DNA of 31,777 nucleotides from Silene noctiflora (Eukaryota; Streptophyta; Magnoliopsida; Caryophyllales; Caryophyllaceae): positions 86,812 through 118,588 of the forward strand of contig VHZZ01002282.1 in the NCBI GenBank assembly GCA_009801015.1. The letters run 5' to 3'. A program made the position numbers and the translations under genes. Of this stretch, positions 9,602 through 20,907 are shown in pieces. The notes under the pieces were generated by a model. That model was not told the DNA's origin. It worked only from the letters and a program-made list of their open reading frames with translations, and ran no database searches. Numbering within the stretch: position 1 is the stretch's first letter; each line of letters starts with the position of its first letter.

Positions 9602-11500
9602 TTTATTTGGAACTAGGATGCATTTTGAGTATTGCTTTGTATGTTTCCTTGGTGTAGACTATCATGTTCTGGTTGAAATGAACGAGAATCGGGATCGTTG
9701 AAATTGTTTCGTTTGGAGAATAAGCTTGACTGTTCATACTTTGTATACATCAGCGCATTTTGATTCATTGATTGAAGTTGTGTGCATTTCTGAGGATGTT
9801 TGATACTTTTTACAGTTTAACTCATGCAATTAGCACATTGGGACCTTCGGTGCTGATGCTTTAGACTTTTTTTTTTTTTTGTGACGAATAATCATTTGAA
9901 TTGCCGATGTTGATTTGTGTCCGAGTGCTGCCACACTAAGTTCCGGAAACCAAACTTGGCCGTCTTAGTTTTTTCCCCCAAGATCTGCCAATGCATAGAA
10001 CTGGGTCGATGGATTAGTAATGGATAAGGGCATTGAAACCAGATTTTTGTTTTGCTCAAGACAAGGTTGGCCTTGATGCTTCGCGGTATCCTTTTCTTGG
10101 CTGTGATTTTTGTTCATTAGCGTGAATGCGTGATACCACTCATAGTTTCTCTCCTCGCCTACGCCAGGAGAAAGTTTACACCAGGTGAAGGTCTTATTTG
10201 ACAGAGTTCTATGCAAAATGCATTCAACATCTCCACTCGAATCTGAAACTCAATAAATTTCAAGTTAGTTGTGTACTTGGTTTTCTTCTGTGTGAAGAAT
10301 GACGGAACACGAGATCGACAACTTGGTGTTGTGTTCAATTGAAAGGGGGAGAGATTAATGGCAGACGTTATGGGTCTTGGGCGGAAGAAATGACTCGCTT
10401 ATTATTTTGCATTCAATATTTCAAAGACTTGGCTGTTATGTCTATGCTTACTTGTATATGATATGTTCATATAATTTTAGCTTTATCGTATCTGATTGTG
10501 TTTCACATTCTCGTCCTCCTCGATTTGTCTGCCATTCGTAAAAATCTGCTAGCACATCACCAACCAAGTTCAGCATCACACTTGTATTCCCCTCGAGTCT
10601 CCGCCTTGAGCTTCTGTAATGACCTTGTAGATACATGACATCCACTTCATTATCCGCACAAGTCAGAAGACCTTCAGTCTACACATTTCTACAATGCTTT
10701 TTCTTTCCAAATAGTTCAATTCTAAAAGCAAAATATCAGAAACATTGTCGCGCATTGTATGGCTCCATATTGTATGTCGGCAGGTGAGGAGATTGTGCTG
10801 TATTCAAATTTTCCGCAAGCCATTTTGGATTTAGCGGGGTTTCATTTATTATAAACCACACCCTCTCCTGTGTTTTTCTTTAAAAAAAAAAAAGCAAAAT
10901 ATTTTTTGGTACATTTTTTTTAGGGATTCGAACCTGGGACCTATTGTCCACAATAGCACAATATTAGAAACATAGTATCAAGTTATCAACAAGTCTTTCC
11001 ACACCCAATTCATATCCAAAACTCCGCAATTCAAAACCGGTGTGATACTTTCGTAAGCTGATCTAAGTTATGATCCATAACCTGATCTAGAATTGACAAG
11101 ATATAAATTTGAACAAATTTGGTTAGTAAATTGTACATGAATTGATCAATAATAAATCTGATTTGAATTTTGTTAATAACGGATTTAAATTTAGGTTATT
11201 TAAAATACCTAAAATTTTTAGAGGGATGATCTCTTACTAGCGTTATTGAGAGATCTCTTACAATTTTCATTTAAGACCGATATATCTGTTTTGATTTTAA
11301 GACGAGTCAAGTATCACACATAAAACAAAAACAGGATGTATTGAGAATTGCAAAAAATTAATCCTCCTACCTATACATGGGGTGTTAAGATATTACCTGA
11401 CCGTTTTATTTTTGAGACGGATATGTACCTAGGTTTATTCATGATATGACCTGTTTAATCAAGCTAACAAGTAAAACGCTGTAATGAAAGAAAAGGGGAT
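9602..11500. other. Non-coding stretch with one tRNA-like relic; origin unknown
   Basis: Parts of 9960-10680 are less AT-rich than the surroundings. Two minus-strand frames lie there (83 and 65 residues), but neither shows a domain and I see no splice pattern joining them. The region may be an untranslated part of a transcript or an old insertion. At 10918-10995, minus strand, AGGTTCGAATCCC and TTGATAACTTGATA form a B/A-box pair like the relic at 7535. Confidence 0.35.
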
Positions 11501-11519
11501 AAAAACAGGAGAGAAATAG

Positions 11520-11872
11520 AAAACGAACCACTCTAAAAACTAGACCCGACAAAATTGACCCAACTTGAACCCGATCCAACAGTTGATCTCAAAACCCAAG
11601 CTTGACCCGAACCCGATTAACCAGACCCAAATGTTTATTGTTACAAACTGATTATTATCCACAAATAACTTAAAAATAGTTGACCCGAACCCGAAATAAT
11701 CCGAAGTTTACAAATCCAAAATAAACCGACGTAATTGACCTATTTAGTACCCGAAAACCGTATATACGGTTAAACCGTATCGGATCCGTATAGTGATTTT
11801 TGCGATTTTTAAAACCGTATACCCGATACGGTTTTCAAAACCATATCGGGTATACGGTTTTGCTCACCCCTG
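11520..11872. mobile_element. hAT-like non-autonomous element (right end clear) with a strong hairpin
   Basis: The right end reads TTTTGCTCACCCCTG (11858-11872), the inverse of the CAGGGGTGAGCAAAA end seen in plant hAT MITEs. Inside it, 11811-11835 (AAAACCGTATACCCGATACG, then GTTTT) and 11837-11861 are inverse copies of 25 bp with one mismatch, separated by one base. Further left, 'GACCCGAACCCGA' repeats are typical of such elements. The left end was not found, so its boundary is a guess. Confidence 0.5.
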
Positions 11873-11949
11873 CTATTTGTGAGGGCTACTAAAAACACGT
11901 TAAAATATCGCGATAATCAGATATTCAGATCAAATACCCAAATTATCGG

Positions 11950-12006
11950 TAAAACTCATCCCACCTCGTTTCCGTGAATTTCTCTCTCTATCTTTAAATC
12001 TCACCT
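11950..12006 (+). other. Probable first leader exon of the hAT-derived gene
   Basis: A pyrimidine-rich leader (TTTCTCTCTCTATC) ends at TCACCT before a consensus donor GTAAGT at 12007. A second leader exon follows at 12660-12711 (acceptor GCAG at 12656-12659, donor GTAAGT at 12712). The transcription start is not determined. Confidence 0.5.
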
Positions 12007-12679
12007 GTAAGTATTCTTCATACCTCTCCTTTAAATTATCGTAAATTTCTCGTCAAATATTTTCCCTAAATTTAATTAATTATTAATCACTCAACAAATC
12101 TCAAGTTTATGTTTATTCTTAATTTCTGACTTGATTAAGGAAGTATATTATCAATTGCGTTGTTTAGACTTGATATATACAGTGGAATCAATTGCGCTTT
12201 CATTTGTGTAAAACCGCCTTACATTCTACTATCGCGCCATAAAAAAACGTTCCTCAATTGTAGTATCAGACTTTGAATTGGCTTATACGGAGTATCATAG
12301 AAAGGGACACGATTGAACTTGATTCGCCTTGTGCACAATCGGTTGATCTTGCTTAACACCGTCTTAGCTTAAACCTTAACCTCTTTTTATTTCTACCTCT
12401 ATTGTAATCATGTGTGAGATAAGACGGTCTTAAAACAAGTCGTGTTTTTTGTTAACTCAACTAGCAGTTAGGAGATTGGCTCGAGGACTATTTGCATTAT
12501 ACTGTAAATGGCTAAATGCTATGAATAATTTTGTTGTTGAAGAGATATGATATCATAGATTACTGCAGTTTTATAAGTCGAGTATTTTCTTCAAATTAGA
12601 TGTAAAATGCTGCATGTTTTATAGCAGCAACTTCTGATCTTGTTTACTGGTTAATGCAGGAAGTAAATCAACGTTTCGG

Positions 12680-12949
12680 ATGGTTAAGCATTGCACAGTT
12701 TGTAATAAGAAGTAAGTCCATGTTTGCTGCTAAAATGCTGAACTGATATCTCTTGTTAATACTCGTCATTGTCGTGTGCATATAATTTCTACAACTGTTA
12801 CAACAGCAACATTACTCGAGTATTTTTGATATTCCCAGAAGGAACTGTTGTGAGGAATTTAGTTTTATTAACATGGAAATTTGAGTATTGTTGTTTGATT
12901 TCTTATAGTGGTTCGGGAGAAGGATATTTGTTGGGAGTACGCAGATAAG
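12680..12949 (+). promoter_or_regulatory. Upstream open frame overlapping the start of the hAT-derived gene
   Basis: In the spliced leader an ATG at 12680 (context CGGATGG) opens a 23-codon frame across the 12711/12909 junction and ends at TAA within the main coding region, in a different frame. It starts 31 bases before the main start. Such overlapping frames can lower translation of the main one. This depends on the splicing inferred above. Confidence 0.45.
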
Positions 12950-15148
12950 TTGGATGGAAACAAGGTGAGATGCAAGTTCTGTACAAGAGTTCTAAATGGA
13001 GGAATAAGCAGATTGAAGCATCATTTATCCCGGCTTCCTAGTAAAGGTGTAAACCCGTGTAGCAAAGTACGAGATGATGTGACTGATAGGGTTAGGGCAA
13101 TAATCGCGTCCAAGGAGGAATTCCGAGAAACCACTTGTCCTAAAATGCCTAAACTCACGGAGACCATCTCACCAGGAACGACAACTCTGAGTAAACCTCT
13201 GACATTTGTCGACACACCAAAATTGCTTCCGTCATTAAATCAAATGAATCACGATGCCTTAAATGAACAAGATAATGCTGAAAGGAGCATAGCCTTGTTC
13301 TTCTTTGAAAATAAGTTGGACTTTAGTGTGGCCCGGTCACCTTCCTACCAGCTAATGATTGATGCTGTAGTGAACTGTGGTTCTGGATTCTGTGGCCCGT
13401 CAGCAGAGACACTGAAGGGAACTTGGATGGACCGGGTTAAGTCTGACATGAATCTTGGATTTAAGGAAGTCGAGAAAGAATGGTCTCGAACAGGGTGTAC
13501 TATAATTGCAGATACTTGGACCGACAACAAATCAAAAGCCATGATCAACTTTCTGGTTTCATCGCCTTCTAGAACCTTCTTTCACAAGTCTATTGATGCA
13601 TCATCTTATTACAAGAACGTTAAATCCTTGGCCGATCTATTTGATTCCGTGATTCAGGAAATTGGCCCGGAAAATGTGGTTCAGATCATTGTTGATGGTG
13701 CTCTTAGTTATTCTGGGATAGCTAACCATATTTTACAAAACTATGGGACGGTCTTTGTTTCTCCATGTGTTTCTCATTGTGTTAATATGATACTGGAAGA
13801 TTTCTGCAAGATTGATTGGGTTAATCAGTGTATCATACAAGCACAAACCATAACAAGATTTGTCTACAACAACACAGTTTTGCTCGAGTTAATGAAGAAA
13901 TTCACTTCAGGCCAGGATGTAATAAGAACAGGCATCACTAAACCTGTTTCCAACTTCCTGTCATTACAAGCGTTATTCAGACAAAGACCGAAATTGAAGC
14001 AAATGTTCAACAGTCCCGAGTATTCTGTCTACTCAGGCTGTGGAACCAAATCACAAGCTGTTTTGGAGGATAATGAATTTTGGAGAGCAGTTGAAGAATG
14101 TGTGGCTATTTCTGAGCCATTTTTAAGGATTCTTAGGGAAGTAGCTGATGGTAAACCGGCTGTGTGTTTAATTTATGAGTTGATGATGAAAGCCAAGGAA
14201 TCGATCAGAACGTATTATATAATGGATGAGGGAAAATGTAAGACATTTTTGGATATAGTCGATAAGAAATGGCATAACCAGCTCCATACACCATTGCATT
14301 CAGCTGCTGCTTTTTTGAACCCTTGCATTCAGTATAACCCTGAAATCAAATTTCTATCTGCTCTCAAAGAGGATTTCTATAATGTGGTGGAGAAACTACT
14401 TCCGACACCTGAGTCGAGGCGCGACATTACTGCACAAATGCTTTTGTTTACAAGGGCGAGTGGAATGTTTGGTTGTACCCTAGCTAAGGAAGCACGAGAT
14501 GCAGTGACACCTGGTAAGTATTAGCATCCCTGAAATATCAGCTTTTACTGCAGCTGACTTTGGATGAATTAACCCTATAAAAATGGGGTGACACTATATC
14601 AATGGAGGTAAAAATTGACCCGAATCAAACCTGAGTATTACCTAAAGAATACAGTACAGTACAACTGAAAGTAGACCTGTGATCTGAACCGTTCAAAAAC
14701 TCTAGATTGTAGCGAATTTCTGAATTTGTGTCCAAATACATGTACAGGGGAATGGTGGGAGCAGTATGGGGACTCAGCACCGATGTTACAGAGAGTAGCT
14801 ATCAGAATCCTGAGTCAAGTCTGCAGCACTTCAACATTTGACAAGCAATGGAGCACTTTCCAACAACTTCATTTCGAAAAAAAGAACAAAATTGATAAAG
14901 AGGATTTGAATGATCTCATATACATAAATTACAACCTCAAGCTTGCAAGGCCCAAGACCAAGTGTTTTGATCCAGATCCTATACAACTCGATGACATTGA
15001 CATGACCTCCGAGTGGGTTGAGGAGATCGAGAGCCCAGTGCAAACGACTCAGTGGCTCGATCGGTTTGGTCCTGCTTTTGATGTGAGTGACTTGAATACA
15101 AGGCACTTTAGCAGTGGAATATTTGGTCCGAACGACTTTGGTTTGTGA
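12711..15148 (+). CDS. hAT-transposase-derived BED zinc-finger protein (domesticated type), 668 aa
   Basis: The coding parts are 12711 (the A of ATG), 12909-14513 and 14748-15148, joined by GT/AG introns. The N-terminus is a BED-type zinc finger (MVREKDICWEYADKLDGNKV; Cys22, Cys25, His39, Cys51) followed by DRVRAIIAS. Residues about 140-300 are the DUF659 region of the hAT family (GTWMDRVKSD, CTIIADTWTD, VQIIVDGALS, CVSHCVNMILEDF), and about 536-600 is the hAT C-terminal dimerisation region (GEWWEQYGDSAPMLQRVAIR, STSTFDKQWS). It resembles Arabidopsis proteins annotated 'hAT transposon superfamily' that start the same way. There are no terminal inverted repeats around it, the frame is intact and it is spliced, so I infer a host gene. 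The DxN-type second motif reads VDGALS and the catalytic set looks incomplete. The likely role is DNA binding in the nucleus, with the target unknown. Confidence 0.88.
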
Positions 15149-15540
15149 CTATAAGACCGGTATTCCATGCACATTTCATCAGGTCAAAGGCCACCTCTGT
15201 AAATATCAGGTACGTCTTGTTGTATACGAGAGTTGTAAGTTTTAGATGGATTTTAGTGTACTCAACATATTATTGAATATGAAGCAACGCGTCCAGTTCT
15301 TCTGATATGTCAATAGCTAGACGAGTAGCCGATGAAGCTTCTAAGCATGACTAATTATATTACAAACTAGAAATCTGAAGTAGCACCAGACACTGCTTAA
15401 AGTTACATGAAAAATGAACAGAAACAAATAAGATAGGAGTAAAGTAGATGATACCAAAGATAGTGTAAGAAGAGCCAGTGTGTTAATCTCGGAAGACTTG
15501 CCAACTAACTAGAAAACTCCGAATCTCCGAAAAGCTCTGG
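15149..15540. other. Convergent 3' ends of the hAT-derived gene and the RLP gene
   Basis: The two genes point at each other across about 390 bases, which hold their 3' untranslated regions. A G+C-poor stretch is present, but I see no repeat. Confidence 0.4.
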
Positions 15541-18500
15541 CTATAACACAACAACCATCACATGAATCCGATCTTGTATGTCATCATAGAATCGAAAAAA
15601 AGCATGTCTCCACGATCTTTTCAAAACTAATGTGCCACACACTCCCCAAAATCCTGCAATGAATCCAAGCGTCACACTTACACACAATCCTAGGAAAAAA
15701 CCATCGCTCTTGTGATCCTTTTGTCGAGTTATACTATCTCCATTTTGGGGAATAGGGGTTGCTTGATCACCAGGACATTTAGAGAGTGGTGCTCCACAAA
15801 GTCCAGGGTTCCCGATGTATGCTGATTGCTGAAGCATCAAACCCTTGTAACTGAGTTCCTAGAGGAATTTTCCCTGATAAGTTATTCTTCGACAAGTCCA
15901 AGATCTCCAAAGCATCAATCGATGCTAAACTTGTGGGAATTTCACCGGAAAGATGGTTGTGTGATAAATCAAGAAATTCAAGAGAGGTCAGTTGTCCTAT
16001 TCTTGATGGAATAGCTCCACTCAAATTGTTCTTTGATAGGTTTAAGAACACAAAACCAGCTAGGCTTGAAATTTCATCAGGAATTTCACCTTGTAAATTG
16101 TTGTCGGAAATATCAATGCCTTTAAGAAGTCCTAACAAAACATCAAAGCTCTGCTCTTTTCTTTTCCACATAAACCATGCAATATCAAAAAAAGGAAAAT
16201 TATCGTATAGTTCAATAGGTTCTGGGATTTTTTGTGTGTTAGCCATCATGGTCAGGTTGTATAAGCATTTTGGAAGGGTTCCGAAGATGTGATTGCTTGA
16301 TAGGTCCAAGATCTGTAGAGAAGAAAGTTGGCAAAGGCTGGAAGGTATACCCATTGTAAAAAGATTGTTGCTCCGGCTTAGAACTGTAAGATATTGTGGA
16401 CCCTGCCCAAGGTCAGGAGGTATTGACCCTGTCAGTGAATTATATGCTAGATCTAGAACAGCCAAAGACGTAGAATTTATCCACGACATGGGTAGTTCAC
16501 CATAGAGCCTATTGTTGCGTAGATGAAGCGCTTGGAGATTGGGTAATGCAGCCATGGAAGATGGCACATTTCCGGTAATGTTGTTCTTTTGTAGCTTCAA
16601 AACATACAAGTTAGGGAATGAACTCCAGCAATCTGGAAGCGTGTCGGAAATTAAATTCTCTGAAAGGTCAAGGGTCATCAGATTCATTTTAGCTTTTGGG
16701 CATACGAAACTGAATAACCCATGAGAAAACTGGTTCTTGTGTAGTAATAGTGTTGATAAACTACTTCCTAGAAACGATGGTATTGCACCGCTCAAGTTGT
16801 TTGAGCTCATGTCTAAATCAGTGAGCGATTGTAAGGTGATGGATAGATTCGGTAGTACCCCATAGATCATATTATTGGACATGTTCAAGGATTGTATTTG
16901 TATAGTAGATGGCGATGCACTCCAAAAAGATTTCGGAACAATGTCACTGATACCAGTGTTGGATATGTCAAGAATTGTGATGTTTTGTTGAGTTGTAAGC
17001 CATTTCGGAAAGTCAGGACCTAGCTTAGTGAATGTTAACATTAGGTCATCTAGCTGAAAGGGAGGAGTCCAAGTCGGGTTAAGATTGAGCACCAAAGACG
17101 TGTTGTAGGACATGTCCATAGAACTTACGCTTGAAAGATTTGAGAAATGCTTGTGTGATATAGGTCCACTCAAATTATTGTAAGAAAGATCTAGCCCTGT
17201 AAGCTTCGAAAGTTGCCCAATACCTTCGCCTATGGTTCCGTTCAACTGGTTGTTTGCAACAATCAATGTCACCAATGACGAAAATACAGAGATGTTGTCG
17301 GGGATAGGACCCCAAACTTGGGTGTTTAATAAGTTCAGTGAAACTAGTGACTTTTGTGAACATGAGGATAAGGATTGGAGGACTTTCGAGAACTCGAATT
17401 TGATGTTGTTGCCTTTTAACTTCAGGGTTTGCAACCTACAGAGCTTACTAAATGATTCTACATCATATTTGTTGCATTGAATCTTGTTATCTGAGAGATC
17501 TAGAAATGCAAGGTGATGCAGGTCTGAAATCGTATTAACTACAGGACCTTCTAGTTGATTTCCAGCAAGTGAGAGATACGAGAGTTTGTCAACAGTCTTG
17601 ATTTCAGTTGGAATTTGACCACTCAAATTATTCCAACTCAAATCGAGGGACGTAAGACTGTGCATCTTCCCAATTTCACTCGGAATTTGACCACTCATAC
17701 CTGTCTGTTGCAGATCGAGATATGTAAGTGAGCTCAATTTCCATACAGAAGAAGCAAACTCATCTGTGAGTTGATTAACAGAGAAGTCAAGATATGTAAG
17801 GGTGATATCAATTCTGCTCAAGTTGCTCAACCAGTAGGAAATTGTAGTGCCATCAAAAGAGTTTCCAGAAAGGCTGATGACAGGAATAGTGTGTGACGAA
17901 TTAACGTATGAAAGAGATGTTGGAAGCTTGGAAGAAAGACTACAAAGATCCACGCGAAGAACCTCTAAATAAGGTAGATTGTTGACAACAGAGACCCAAT
18001 TGGAGACACGACTGAGATCGATAGTACCCAAATTTATTTCCCTTAACAACCTCAGATTCGAAAGCCAGGACAAGCTTTCAGCACTATCAACACTGAAACT
18101 GAGATCAAGAGACGATAATCTTGAAAGATTTCCGATCTCATGAGGAACCACCCCACCAAACCCGGTATTGGAAAGGTTAAGGTACTGTAGATTACCAAGT
18201 GAACCAATAAACTTGGGTGTGGACTTCCATTGGAAGTGATTAAAACTAAGGTCCAAATATTCTAAATGCTGCAACTCAGCTAGAGAAACGCCAATTGTAC
18301 CTTCCAGACAAAAGTCGTAGTAGTAATCAGGTCCATTTCCACGAAGATGGAGTATGGTAACATGGCCAGTGTAATTGTTGCAGCTAATGCCGCGCCACTG
18401 GCAGCAGTCAAGGCCACCTCCCCAATAATCAAGGAGGCCGCAGTGGTCAACAAGAATGTCGTGTCTTAGTTGAAGAAGGGCATCCCTCTCTTTATCCATG

Positions 18501-18624
18501 CATTCAACGTTCATCTCCTTGTTGATCATTGATCTTGCTTGGCAACTTGAGTAGGCCAGCCAACCGTACAGGAGTAGTACGAGAAGGTGATGACTACTGA
18601 TTATGGCCGGAAAATGACAGTCAT
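15541..18624 (-). pseudogene. LRR receptor-like protein (RLP, EIX2-like layout), two frameshifts
   Basis: The main frame (15779-18529, 916 residues) has an N-terminal cap with CMDKERDALLQLR and DCCQWRGISC, then about 30 leucine-rich repeats of the plant extracellular type (LxxLxLxxNxLSGxIPxxIG). A non-repeat island follows (around WFMWKRKEQSFDVLLGLLKG), then the last LRRs. The C-terminal cap NPGLCGAPLSKCPGD, a membrane span (about 15622-15702: GFFLGLCVSVTLGFIAGF) and a short basic tail lie in another frame (15541-15840). The break is a 7-bp tandem duplication at 15820-15833 (TGCTGAT, TGCTGAA on the plus strand). At the other end the signal peptide (ISSHHLLVLLLYGWLAYSS) is in frame with the main part but has no ATG. 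The nearest ATG, at 18624, is one frame off and meets TAA after seven codons. RLPs lack a kinase and signal with partner kinases at the cell surface. This copy looks inactivated unless the shifts are sequencing errors. Confidence 0.88.
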
Positions 18625-19225
18625 TTCAGGTGTACTTTTGTAAAAGAGGTATCTGAATTGTAAGATTGATGATCAGATTCACTATAGAAACTGCCTACCC
18701 CTTTAAATCAATGAAAAATACTCCACTTCTGAAGCTTTTAGTTAAAATTTTCTATATTTTTATATGTTATTTTATCGCATCACTCGTTCTCCCCTTGTAT
18801 CTCAATACATTTCTATATGATTGTGTCACTGTGTTCTGTGTTGAGGAAAGTATATTGCAGACTTTGTTGAAAAATGAGAGCTGTGGATGTAGTTGGTAAG
18901 TCTTCGTCTTCGTGGTCTTCCTAGACTGTAAAATATGATTTAATCTCACTGCTTTCTATATCTGCTCCTTCATATCGACTTTTACTTGACCCGACTAGGC
19001 TACTATCGCTTAGTTATCGTGTCAACAGATCCTAAATTATTTTGAGATTAAAGCTGATTTATTATTTTACTCGATTACTCTTTTACATTATTACCTCAGA
19101 CACTGTAAAACCAATCTAGGTCCTAAACTTCGGATACTGGCTTCGTCATTGTGCAGTCTTGGCCTTTGGTTAGGATACTTGGTAGAAATTGTATTTTCGA
19201 CACTGCCTCGAGGTAGGAAGATCCG
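18625..19225. other. Upstream region of the RLP gene, no gene seen
   Basis: This stretch contains the promoter and leader of the minus-strand RLP. A 77-codon open frame at 18666-18899 has no domain and is probably chance. No clear TATA element was identified. Confidence 0.35.
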
Positions 19226-19360
19226 AGTCCCAAGAACAAGTGTCTTGACCCGGATCCAATCTAGCTTGATAACATGGATATGACTTCCGAGTGAGTCTAG
19301 CAGATTGAGAACTCGGTCCTAACGATCCAGTAGCTCAATCACTTAACTGTTTTGACGTTC
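19226..19360 (+). pseudogene. Decayed copy of the last exon of the hAT-derived gene
   Basis: The frame starting at 19226 reads SPKNKCLDPDPI-stop-LDNMDMTSE-stop-V and aligns with RPKTKCFDPDPIQLDDIDMTSEWV of the gene at 12711-15148 (around 14950-15010). The match continues weakly to about 19360. Glutamine and tryptophan codons have become stops (CAA to TAG, TGG to TGA), and no other exon of the gene was found nearby. It has the same orientation as its parent, about 4.2 kb downstream. Confidence 0.7.
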
Positions 19361-20074
19361 TAAAACAACTTCTATATTTATCGCCTTCCTAGAATTACCT
19401 ATTTACCTTACATTTTTCACCTATTGTTGATTTTGGAAATACCTTCAATTTTTCTATATTTTACATTTTTTTATTCACTTCCAACTTTCCAAGGTAATAT
19501 ATCATTTTTTTTACTCTGAATACGTAGCCAATAGTTACGGAGTATGCCTTAGAGTAGAAAATAAGTCATTGGAAACATATATAATAACAGTTGGTCTTGC
19601 TTTATACGGATTATTTTGGTCTGAAGTAATAAGACGTGATTTTATAACCATTTTACAGCTAAATATGACCACTATTGAAAAACAAGTTATTATAGTTGTA
19701 ACACTTATTATATCATTGTGTTACATTTAATTATAAAGTGGTTACATATGCCCATCTGAAACTTCAATCGAAAAATAACTGTCTAAAACAAGAAATTACG
19801 ATATAATAGAGTTTACTTATTAAATGTCGATACAGAAATCAGGGGTGTCTAAGACCACTGGCAACCATGGGCGGCGGAACCGAGCCTCCGATTTTGGCCA
19901 CCGAATTTAAAAACTTTATTGGTGAAATTCAATACAAACCATGACATATAGTACACTTGTCATTTATATTTAGGAACTCATTTTTTTTTGGTGCACCGGA
20001 CCTCCATTTACTTTAAAACGCGCCCGACAGAAATGGTATAAACACGGTGCAAGGCCGGCGTAGCATATAACATC
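19361..20074. other. AT-rich intergenic DNA with a hAT-like relic
   Basis: GGGCGGCGGAACC at about 19870 and GGTGCACCGGACCTCC, TTTACTTTAAAACGCGCC at about 19995-20030 look like the two sides of a decayed non-autonomous DNA transposon. The second part also matches 2860-2895. Confidence 0.4.
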
Positions 20075-20178
20075 AACATCATATGTGACCATGCTCCATG
20101 CCTACGCGTTTGAACATCATATGTGACCATGCACCATGACTTTGTGTAAAAACCTACCAAGTCATGGAGCATGGTCAC
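20075..20178. repeat. Direct and inverted repeats of GTGACCATGCTCCATG
   Basis: AACATCATATGTGACCATGC starts a direct repeat at 20075-20100 and 20113-20138, the second copy with one change (CACCATG for CTCCATG). At 20163-20178 the exact inverse, CATGGAGCATGGTCAC, occurs. The 16-bp arms could fold into a hairpin with a loop of about 70 bases. The origin is unknown. Confidence 0.6.
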
Positions 20179-20907
20179 CAAGGACTTGTTGATCCTTGTA
20201 AACAACTTGGAACAAAGCTAAAGTAGAAACCTACCAAGTTGGCTGAAGATACACGCCAATTTTTGTGTAAAAATAAAAAATAAAAAATCAATGTTAAAGA
20301 ATAAAGATCTGTTCTTTCGTACTCGGTACTCCTTGTAGTCTTACTTGGTAATCATGAAATGTAATCAACTATAATATACTCTTATCAAATACAGTAAGAC
20401 GGTAGGCTTAGATGTTTTATCTTTATTTTTCATGACGAGTATTTGAATTAAACGTAAAGAGTTTACTAAAATTAAGAAAGTACTCTGTTTTATCTTACTA
20501 TTTGTATGGGAGCAAAATCAGGTACTGGATCCAAATTTGAAATTCGTCGGGTCTTAAAATCGCTATTATTACGAAGAATTGTAAGTAAGTTTTTAGATGT
20601 TGAATAGCCTGAGCCTAAATAAGGTCTCCCAAATCGATTTCCAACCACGGTTTCAACACATAATTTTGTTATTATGTACTTCACTGTTTTTACCAATATT
20701 AAACACAACGATACTTATCTTACCTTTTTTGGACAATTGTTTTCTCTTAAAAATTAGATTTCAAATATTTTGAAATGACTCGAACTTAATACTTATCCGA
20801 ACAATCAAATCGCATACCAAATTGAAACAATCGGATATTCAACTTAACGCCGATAGAATACACAATAAGGATTTAAAAAAATAAACATATCACAAAAACA
20901 TCGGGGA
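20179..20907. other. AT-rich intergenic DNA, nothing recognised
   Basis: The minus-strand 72-residue frame at 20490-20708 has no recognisable domain. Otherwise no signals were seen. Confidence 0.4.

Noticed and set aside
14831-15106. Minus-strand frame in the last exon of the hAT-derived gene
   Set aside because: Mirror of a well-supported exon on the other strand.
15826-17480. Several plus-strand frames across the RLP
   Set aside because: Opposite-strand shadows of the LRR coding sequence.
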